This document shows positions 57,135 to 64,000 of a stretch of 64,000 nucleotides of DNA, piece by piece. Both the position numbers and the translations under genes were made by a program. Under the pieces are notes generated by a model. The model did not search any database and was not told the origin of the DNA. It saw only the letters and a program-made list of their open reading frames with translations. Positions within the stretch are counted from its first letter, which is position 1. Each line of letters starts with the position of its first letter. The DNA is from Mergibacter septicus (lineage in GTDB: Bacteria; Pseudomonadota; Gammaproteobacteria; Enterobacterales; Pasteurellaceae): contig NZ_CP022013.1 in the NCBI RefSeq assembly GCF_003265225.1, forward strand, positions 839,001-903,000. The letters are read 5' to 3'.

Positions 57135-57884
57135 TTAGGTGAGATAAATATCAAAACGATGATTTTTAGTAGTATGGCTAAAACTCGGTTTTTTCTCTGC
57201 CAAGAAAGGAGCATAGTCAGGACGTTTTACAACCACCCTTTTTCTCGCCAAATTTAACGCAGGCTCTAATAACAGATCTGCATCTAAATCCGCACCAACT
57301 AAATGCTGAAAAACCCGCATTTCTTTCTTAACCAAAGCACTTTTCTGTTTATGCGGATACATTGGATCGAGATAAACAACATCATATAATTTTTTGCCTT
57401 GTTCAGCCTGTAATGCCATAATGGTCGAAAAAGGTAATAACCGCATTCGCTCTTGCATAAAACCACCTATTTCTGGATCTTGATAAGCTCGCTGTAATCC
57501 ATCTGCTAATAAAGCTGATACCACAGAGTTACGTTCAATCAAATCGACCTGACATCCTATTGAGGCAAGAACAAAAGCATCTCGCCCTAATCCAGCAGTG
57601 GCATCAAGTACAGTAGGTAAATACCCCTGTTTAATCCCAACTGCTTTGGCAACAGCTTCACCTCGACCACCACCAAATTTTCGCCGATGTGCCATTACCC
57701 CAGTAACAAAATCAACATAAACGGCTCCCTGTTTAGGTTGATCTAATTGATACAAAGCCAGACAATCTACACTGAATACTAAAGCCAATCTCGCTTTAGG
57801 ATCGTGCAATAACTGCCAACGCTGGGTGAGTTCCTCAAATTGCTGAGGATCTCTACCTTGATTAACTAATTGAATTTGCATCAC
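57135..57884 (-). CDS. rsmJ: 16S rRNA m2G1516 methyltransferase RsmJ
   Basis: Methyltransferase of 249 residues that modifies G1516 of 16S rRNA. Motif I is [15 protein letters not shown], and [20 protein letters not shown] is the characteristic RsmJ (YhiQ) catalytic segment. It lies 3 nt after trmA on the minus strand, so the two RNA methyltransferase genes are probably cotranscribed. Confidence 0.95.
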   Translation of the reverse strand: MMQIQLVNQGRDPQQFEELTQRWQLLHDPKARLALVFSVDCLALYQLDQPKQGAVYVDFVTGVMAHRRKFGGGRGEAVAKAVGIKQGYLPTVLDATAGLGRDAFVLASIGCQVDLIERNSVVSALLADGLQRAYQDPEIGGFMQERMRLLPFSTIMALQAEQGKKLYDVVYLDPMYPHKQKSALVKKEMRVFQHLVGADLDADLLLEPALNLARKRVVVKRPDYAPFLAEKKPSFSHTTKNHRFDIYLT

Positions 57885-57887
57885 AAC

Positions 57888-58994
57888 TTACCGTCTTACT
57901 AGCCAAACACCGCTTTCAATATGATCAGTATAAGGAAACTGATCAAAAAGTGCCGCCCGTTCAATACGATGGGTTTGAGTTAGACTCACTAAATTCTCGG
58001 CTAATGTATGTGGGTTACAAGAAATATATAAAATATGTTGGTAACCTTGTACCATTGCTAAGGTTTTTTGATCTAATCCTGCTCGTGGTGGATCGACAAA
58101 AATCGTATTACACTGATATTGAGTAAGATCGATACCTTTTAAACGATTAAACTGACGTTCTCCATTAATCGCTTGTGTAAATTCTTCGGCAGACATTCGG
58201 ATTATCTGTAAATTTTCAATTTGATTTGCAGCTATATTATATTGAGCTGCCATAACAGATGGTTTAGCAATTTCCGTTGCTAATACTTGACGAAAATTCT
58301 GTGCTAATGCAATTGAAAAATTACCATTCCCACAATACAGTTCTAATAAATCGCCCGAGCTATGACGAGTGCAATCCAATGCCCACTGCAACATCTTACA
58401 ATTCACCCTTGCATTAGGTTGGGTAAAACTATTTTCTACTTGGCGATAGATATATCTTTTATCGCCAACTGGTAATATTTCATCAATATAATCTTGTTCA
58501 AGACAAATTTTTTGTTTAGAAGCACGCCCTATAAGGTGTAAATCAAAGCCTAATGCCATTAACTTCGCTTTTAATTGTTCTGCTTTATCCTGCCATTCTG
58601 ACGTTAATTTTTTATGATATAACAAACTAATAATTAACTTATCACTTAATGTACTTAGATAATCAATTTGAAAAAGCTTCTGACTAAGTATCTGTTCTTG
58701 TTGTAATAAATTAGGCAACAGCTGCATAGCTCGATTAATTAATTGGCTTGCAATCGGAAATTGATCGACACGGTAGCGTTGTTTAGTATCAGGATCAAAC
58801 ATAATGTGATAGAGTTGATCACCATCGTGCCAGATTCTAAATTCAGCTCTCATTCTAAAATGCTGGGGTTCAGATTCAAAAATATCTAATTGCAAATCAG
58901 CATTAAATGGATGTAATAATTGTTTTAATTTTTCTACTTTTTTATTTAACAAAAGCGGATAATCCGCAACAGGTAACAAGTTAATATTACTCAT
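57888..58994 (-). CDS. trmA: tRNA (uracil-5-)-methyltransferase
   Basis: Makes ribothymidine at position 54 of tRNA (and modifies tmRNA). The 368-residue protein has [11 protein letters not shown] (motif I), [10 protein letters not shown], the catalytic nucleophile Cys326 in ISCNPHTL and the general base Glu360 near the C-terminus (HIESGVWL), matching E. coli Cys324 and Glu358. Confidence 0.97.
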   Translation of the reverse strand: MSNINLLPVADYPLLLNKKVEKLKQLLHPFNADLQLDIFESEPQHFRMRAEFRIWHDGDQLYHIMFDPDTKQRYRVDQFPIASQLINRAMQLLPNLLQQEQILSQKLFQIDYLSTLSDKLIISLLYHKKLTSEWQDKAEQLKAKLMALGFDLHLIGRASKQKICLEQDYIDEILPVGDKRYIYRQVENSFTQPNARVNCKMLQWALDCTRHSSGDLLELYCGNGNFSIALAQNFRQVLATEIAKPSVMAAQYNIAANQIENLQIIRMSAEEFTQAINGERQFNRLKGIDLTQYQCNTIFVDPPRAGLDQKTLAMVQGYQHILYISCNPHTLAENLVSLTQTHRIERAALFDQFPYTDHIESGVWLVRR

Positions 58995-59060
58995 AAATTC
59001 TGGTCAATTTTTTCATCATTTATCGTCAAAATAGTGCAAAAGTCTAGCATATCTCACTAA

Positions 59061-59972
59061 GTGGGTAAAATGTACTTTCGTTGCTTTCTTTTAAATATTA
59101 AATATTCTAAAATACCTAAACCTAATATTTTCAATAATCTAAGAATTATGTTGAAGAATTATGCCAAACAAACAAATGATCCTATCCAAATGCTTTGGAT
59201 AGGTAAAGCATTAAGCCGTATTGAATACCTATGTATGCAATCTTTTTTGTCTAATGGACATCCTGTACATTTATATGCTTACGAAAAGATTGACAATGTT
59301 CCTCAAGACGTTACTTTCTGTGATGCCAACCAGATCCTACCACAACATACTATTTTTAAGCATATGGGATCTTACGCTGCTTTTGCGGATCTATTCCGTT
59401 GGAAATTAATGGTAGAGAAAGGCGGGTGGTATTGCGATACCGATGTTATTTGTCTTCGTCCCTTTGAATTTAATCAAGAAATTGTGCTAGGTTGGCAGGA
59501 TAAAAATGAATGTACGCCTACTATAATGAAATTTCCAACTAATCACCCTTTGGCAAAAGAGTTATTAAATGCAGCTAAATATCCGAGCATGCCAAAACCC
59601 TATGATTCTCTTCGAGTAAAAACACTAAGATTAATTAATAGGCTATTTACTCAACAACAAAATGCGCTTGGTTGGGGAGAAACTGCGGGGCCCTCAGGCT
59701 TAACACGTGCATACTTTTACTTACTAAAACAAGGAAAAATTGACTTTCAACCTATCTCTCCAAACTATTTTTATCCTATTGCTTGGCAAAATTGGCAAGA
59801 TTTAATCACTGCCAATAAAATTAATCTTGAACAACTTCCAAGTGAAAGCTGTGCCATTCACCTTTGGAATGAAATGTGGCGACGTGGCAATATTGATAAA
59901 AATAAGCCTTTAGATCCCAATTGTTTAGTGGAAAAGTTATTTAAACTTTATTGCCCAAATTATCCTGCATAA
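59061..59972 (+). CDS. DXD-type sugar transferase
   Basis: Predicted glycosyltransferase of the family with the GGWYCDTDV DXD motif (Asp126, Asp128), in the context FRWKLMVEKGG shared by capsular and lipooligosaccharide enzymes of the Gly_transf_sug type. The frame opens at GTG 59061 (303 residues). ATG 59070 and ATG 59148 are alternative starts; none has a strong ribosome binding site. The first 30 residues before LKNYAKQ may be untranslated. It stands alone, between divergent trmA and the convergent nan operon. A role in lipooligosaccharide or surface glycan assembly is an inference. Confidence 0.75.
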   Translation: MGKMYFRCFLLNIKYSKIPKPNIFNNLRIMLKNYAKQTNDPIQMLWIGKALSRIEYLCMQSFLSNGHPVHLYAYEKIDNVPQDVTFCDANQILPQHTIFKHMGSYAAFADLFRWKLMVEKGGWYCDTDVICLRPFEFNQEIVLGWQDKNECTPTIMKFPTNHPLAKELLNAAKYPSMPKPYDSLRVKTLRLINRLFTQQQNALGWGETAGPSGLTRAYFYLLKQGKIDFQPISPNYFYPIAWQNWQDLITANKINLEQLPSESCAIHLWNEMWRRGNIDKNKPLDPNCLVEKLFKLYCPNYPA

Positions 59973-59979
59973 TAAAAAA

Positions 59980-60010
59980 TGGCACTGTAATAATATTTAA
60001 CACAGTGCCA
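59980..60010 (-). terminator. Terminator at the end of the nan operon
   Basis: TGGCACTGT / ACAGTGCCA arms (59980-59988 and 60002-60010) with a 13-nt loop. On the minus strand they are followed by ATTTTTTATT. It lies between the convergent sugar transferase gene and nanA. Confidence 0.78.
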
Positions 60011-60040
60011 ATCTATTCATTTTACCGTTCCAAAACTGAT

Positions 60041-60919
60041 TTATAGGAACTTCTGTTTTAACTCTTTTGCAATTGCTAACTGTTGTTCTGTTGCTGATTT
60101 TGTCATTGGTTCACGGCAACAACCAGCTTCTACTCCTTCAAGTTTTAATAACTCTTTTAAAGTGAGATATAAGCCATTTGCTAATATCCCTTCAATTAAG
60201 TCATTGGTGGTATGCTGAATCTTTAACGCTTCTTCTAATTTTCCAGCTTGAGTTAATTCAAAGATTTGTCTTGCTCTAATACCATTAACGTTGAAGGTAC
60301 TACCAATTGCCCCATCAACACCTAAAGCAGCCGCTGGCAACATCATTTCATCAAAACCCGCCCAAATCAGGTGATTTGGATAGTTTTTCTTCAATCTTTC
60401 CAGTAAATAAAAATCCCCTGCGGTAAATTTTACGCCTAAGATTTTTGGATTTTTATACAACTCTCCGAATTGTTCTACACCAATATTGACACCTGTTAAA
60501 AACGGTATTGAATAAACAATCATATTATTGCCCGTTTCCGCAATAATGGTATCGTAGTAATGTTTAATTTCCGCAAAACTAAATTTATAATAAAAAGGAG
60601 TTACCGCTGATAAGCTATCGTAGCCTAATTCTGTTGCATATTTACCAAGCTCCACCGCTTCGTGTAAACTTACACTACCAACTTGTGCAATTAATCCAAC
60701 TTGATCTTGTGCTTCATCTTTAACAATACGAAAAATCTCTTTTTTCTCGGCTGTTGATAGCATAAAGTTTTCGCCCGTACTACCTCCAACATATAATCCA
60801 TCGATCTTCATTTTATCGATATTATGTCGAACAATCTGGCGTAAACCTTTTTCATTAATACTGCCATCAGGATTAAAAGACACTAATAATGCACTAAAAA
60901 TTCCTGTTAACTTTTTCAT
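60041..60919 (-). CDS. nanA: N-acetylneuraminate lyase
   Basis: Cleaves sialic acid (Neu5Ac) to ManNAc and pyruvate. The 292-residue (beta/alpha)8 protein has [11 protein letters not shown] (pyruvate binding), Tyr136 in VYSIPF and the Schiff-base Lys164 in GVKFTAGDF. It is the last gene of nanE-nanK-yhcH-siaR-nanA, 21 nt after siaR. Confidence 0.97.
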   Translation of the reverse strand: MKKLTGIFSALLVSFNPDGSINEKGLRQIVRHNIDKMKIDGLYVGGSTGENFMLSTAEKKEIFRIVKDEAQDQVGLIAQVGSVSLHEAVELGKYATELGYDSLSAVTPFYYKFSFAEIKHYYDTIIAETGNNMIVYSIPFLTGVNIGVEQFGELYKNPKILGVKFTAGDFYLLERLKKNYPNHLIWAGFDEMMLPAAALGVDGAIGSTFNVNGIRARQIFELTQAGKLEEALKIQHTTNDLIEGILANGLYLTLKELLKLEGVEAGCCREPMTKSATEQQLAIAKELKQKFL

Positions 60920-60940
60920 TATATTCTCCTAAAAGGTTCT

Positions 60941-61807
60941 TTATTTAATACGTTGTTCCATAATCACATTGATTGTTTTTTGTTTTATTTTGATAGCTTT
61001 ATCTTCTTCAGCCTGCACTAACAAGGCATAAACCAGATCTAAAACAAATAGCTGTGCCATTTTTGTTCCAATTGAATCCCCTTGCATTTGCCCTTGGCGA
61101 TTACCGTTAATTAAAACAATATCAGCAATTTGGGTGATCGGGGAACGTAAATTATGGGTAAGGGCAATCGCAGTAGCATTATTACGTTTCGCTATTTTTA
61201 AAGCTTGCACCGTTTCTTCAGAATAGCCTGAATGACTTATACCAATCACGACATCATCTTTTTTCATTAATGCTGCTTGCATATACATAAAATGATTATT
61301 AGTAACAGCATCAACTTGTAAACCTATCCGCATAAATTTATGTTTAGCTTCTTCTGCCGTTAATCCTGAAGATCCCACTCCAAGCAAGAAAATCCGTTTT
61401 GCGTTGCGTAATGCTACAACCGCTTTTTCTAATTCATTGAAATCTAATAGGTTAATTGTTTCAGTGATGACTTTACCTAATGATCGCTGTAATTTCACCG
61501 CAATATCTTTTGAGGTATCACTCTTATCAATTTCGGTATCTAATAGCGAACATTCTTGTTTTTCTTGTGTCGCTAATTCAATCGCCAATTCTAATTTAAA
61601 ATCCGTATATCCTTTAAAACCTAGAGTACGGCAAAAGCGAATAAAAGTTGCTTCACCAACATCAAGTTGTGCTGCCACTTCAGATAATGAGGCTTGACTA
61701 AGTAAATTTGGCGATGCCAAAATTGCTGAAGCTATCCGTTTTTCAGTTTTAGTTAAGCTACTATGCAATGCACCTATGGTATCTAAAATTTTACCGCTTC
61801 CACTCAT
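60941..61807 (-). CDS. siaR: RpiR-family transcriptional regulator of sialic acid catabolism
   Basis: Regulator of 288 residues with an N-terminal helix-turn-helix (about 1-77, LDVGEATFIRFCRTLGF region) and a C-terminal SIS sugar-phosphate-binding domain (IFLLGVGSSGLTAEEAKHK, IGISHSGYSEE). In Haemophilus the equivalent protein SiaR (within the nan cluster) represses catabolism and transport and responds to glucosamine-6-phosphate. The assignment here rests on position and family. Confidence 0.88.
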   Translation of the reverse strand: MSGSGKILDTIGALHSSLTKTEKRIASAILASPNLLSQASLSEVAAQLDVGEATFIRFCRTLGFKGYTDFKLELAIELATQEKQECSLLDTEIDKSDTSKDIAVKLQRSLGKVITETINLLDFNELEKAVVALRNAKRIFLLGVGSSGLTAEEAKHKFMRIGLQVDAVTNNHFMYMQAALMKKDDVVIGISHSGYSEETVQALKIAKRNNATAIALTHNLRSPITQIADIVLINGNRQGQMQGDSIGTKMAQLFVLDLVYALLVQAEEDKAIKIKQKTINVIMEQRIK

Positions 61808-61819
61808 ATTTATTCCTTA

Positions 61820-62305
<486 letters not shown>

Positions 62306-62316
62306 CTATCTTTCGT

Positions 62317-63228
62317 TTAAAGTTTTAATCCTTGTTGTAAGCGTGATTTCACCCACAACGCAGCACCAATTAATCCCGCATCAGCACCATAATAAGCAGG
62401 CTCTAATTCGCAATGATAAAATGTTGGTAATTTTTTTAAGTAACTCTCTACCAAAGGTAAATATCCTTCAGCCAATCCAATACTACCACCGAGAATCACT
62501 TTTTGAATATCTAAACTAATCACTTGATCTGCAATTAAATTTGCAATTGCTTTTGCCGAACGTTGTACTAATGCTGTTGCTTGTGGATCATTTTTTCTAA
62601 AACGTACAAAAACTTGTTCTGGTTTGCAAGGCTCCGCCCACTGCATTGCCTCAAATTCAATTGCTCTGCCTGAAGCGACAGCTTCAACACAACCTTGACG
62701 CCCACACCCACAGATAGGTCCATTTGGATCTGCTAATGTATGCCCAATATGCCCTGCTATCCCTCGTGGTTGCGTTACAAGTTGACGATCTAAAATAATA
62801 CCGCCACCAACACCAGTTGAAACGGTAATAAATACCATATTTTGTAACTGTTCATTCTGTTTACTGTATTCTGCATAAGCCGCTGCTTGTACATCATTTA
62901 ATAAACCTATTGGTTTATCTGTATAACGTGCAAGACTGGTATGTAAAGGAAAATATGCTAAACCACCAAGATTTTTAGGGTTAAGAGCGGTTAAAATACC
63001 TTGATTAATAATCCCCGTTGAAGCAACGGCAATATAATCAAACTCTCCTTGATATTGTGATAATATCTTGGCTAAGGTCTGTTCCATTGCTCGACTAACA
63101 TCTATTTGAGGGGTACTCATCTGATGACGCTGAGTAATTTCTCCATTAACCACCAAAGCCGAAGCTATTTTAGTCCCACCGATATCTAAGGATAAACAAC
63201 GATTAAAGGCATTATTTTGGTCTAACAT
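62317..63228 (-). CDS. nanK: N-acetylmannosamine kinase (ROK family)
   Basis: Phosphorylates ManNAc to ManNAc-6-phosphate. The 303-residue protein has the N-terminal phosphate loop LDIGGTKIA, the ROK signature GHTLADPNGPICGCGRQG with the zinc-binding Cys residues, and VSTGVGGGI. It lies 28 nt after nanE. Confidence 0.95.
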   Translation of the reverse strand: MLDQNNAFNRCLSLDIGGTKIASALVVNGEITQRHQMSTPQIDVSRAMEQTLAKILSQYQGEFDYIAVASTGIINQGILTALNPKNLGGLAYFPLHTSLARYTDKPIGLLNDVQAAAYAEYSKQNEQLQNMVFITVSTGVGGGIILDRQLVTQPRGIAGHIGHTLADPNGPICGCGRQGCVEAVASGRAIEFEAMQWAEPCKPEQVFVRFRKNDPQATALVQRSAKAIANLIADQVISLDIQKVILGGSIGLAEGYLPLVESYLKKLPTFYHCELEPAYYGADAGLIGAALWVKSRLQQGLKL

Positions 63229-63256
63229 TTGGTATCTTCCTTTGACAATTACTCAG

Positions 63257-63943
63257 CTACTTTTCATTTTTTGCACTCTTCACAGCTTGCACAAACCAAC
63301 TCACAATATGCTCCAAACGAGTCAATGCTGAACCCACTGTGACAGAATAAGCCCCTAATTCAATCGCCTTTTGAGCCAATTCAGGACTATTATAACGACC
63401 TTCAGCCATTACTCGGCAACCTGCCTGAACCAATTCTTGAACTAGCTGATAATCAGGTTCAACAGGGACAACGCCACCGGTATAACCAGACATTGTGGAA
63501 CCAATAATGTCTACACCTAATTGCTGACAATAAAGCCCTTCAGCTAAATTAGAGCAGTCTGCCATTGCAAGGCAGCCTAAATGGTGAATATATTCCACAA
63601 TCTCTTTTCTTGTGGTAGGACGAATACGGTCAGTTCCATCAAAAGCAATAATATCAGCCCCCGCTTTGGCTAACGCTTCCACATCAGCTAAAAATGGAGT
63701 AATCCGAATAGGACTATCTTCTAGATCACGTTTAATAATACCGATGATAGGCACATCAACAACCTTACGGGTTGCAATTAAATTATCAATTCCTTCTATT
63801 CTTAAACCAGCTGCACCACCATTAACCGCTGCTTGAGCCATTGCTGCAACAATTTCAGGCTGATCCATCGGACCATCATCAACTGGTTGGCAAGAAGCAA
63901 TTAAACCATTTTTAATTTGTTCTAACACCTGTTGCTTTGTCAT
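63257..63943 (-). CDS. nanE: N-acetylmannosamine-6-phosphate 2-epimerase
   Basis: Converts ManNAc-6-P to GlcNAc-6-P, joining sialic acid to amino sugar catabolism. The 228-residue TIM barrel shows [23 protein letters not shown] (catalytic Lys) and [13 protein letters not shown] with the second catalytic residue Glu. First gene of the minus-strand nan operon. Its promoter region is cut by the end of the window at 64000. Confidence 0.95.
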   Translation of the reverse strand: MTKQQVLEQIKNGLIASCQPVDDGPMDQPEIVAAMAQAAVNGGAAGLRIEGIDNLIATRKVVDVPIIGIIKRDLEDSPIRITPFLADVEALAKAGADIIAFDGTDRIRPTTRKEIVEYIHHLGCLAMADCSNLAEGLYCQQLGVDIIGSTMSGYTGGVVPVEPDYQLVQELVQAGCRVMAEGRYNSPELAQKAIELGAYSVTVGSALTRLEHIVSWFVQAVKSAKNEK

Positions 63944-64000
63944 TTTGATACATTAACTCCAATATTTTAAAAAATGTAGAAGATAAACTCCATTGAAACA

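Overview
The window is a chromosomal segment of a gammaproteobacterium, most likely of the family Pasteurellaceae. The reasons are the AT-rich, gene-dense layout, the presence of mukFEB, a DMSO/TMAO reductase-type chaperone, SstT, a Yfe-type metal importer, an nth gene next to rnf, and a sialic acid catabolic cluster of the Haemophilus type (nanE-nanK-siaR-nanA). I could not fix the genus. I saw no rRNA, tRNA, insertion sequence, prophage or CRISPR array.

Layout. 1-4.6 kb: end of the rnf electron-transport operon (rnfD, rnfG, rnfE) with nth, then an SNF-family sodium symporter. 4.7-14.5 kb (minus strand): a translation block read as pheS-pheT-ihfA-nlpC/P60 lipoprotein-thiI-thrS-infC-rpmI-rplT. 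It holds the gene set of the E. coli thrS-to-nlpC region in a permuted order, with structured leaders before thrS and infC. infC uses the rare AUU start at 6059. 14.9-20.4 kb: an outer-membrane efflux lipoprotein, tusE, and the Fur-boxed yfeABCD operon. 20.6-27.1 kb: a DUF2057 protein, mgsA, a YccS-type membrane protein, a TorD-family chaperone, nfo and sstT. 27.3-33.9 kb (minus): mukF-mukE-mukB.

33.9-43.3 kb is an accessory region and the most interesting part. It has two paralogous methyltransferase genes, each with an N-terminal SAM-binding domain and a C-terminal part resembling the rickettsial protein-lysine methyltransferases. Each is interrupted at the same codon by a poly-C tract (8 C and 11 C), and each is one C short of an open frame. 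This is the signature of phase-variable contingency genes, both OFF here. They are followed by a MATE exporter (norM) and a subtilisin-type autotransporter lipoprotein.

43.3-59 kb is mostly housekeeping: rsmC, holD-rimI, metF with a MetJ operator, gyrA, uvrB, a YeiH-type permease, pntAB, tyrS, rsmJ and trmA. The pntA-tyrS gap holds a Fur-like box, then about 80 nt ending in a strong terminator, with a separate tyrS promoter further on. This is a good candidate for an iron-responsive small RNA. 59-64 kb: a DXD sugar transferase, then the sialic acid operon nanE-nanK-yhcH-siaR-nanA on the minus strand, which converts N-acetylneuraminate towards GlcNAc-6-phosphate. Most coordinates follow full open frames. 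Starts were moved for rnfE, infC, yfeD, the TorD-family gene and pntA, on the basis of ribosome binding sites and family alignment.
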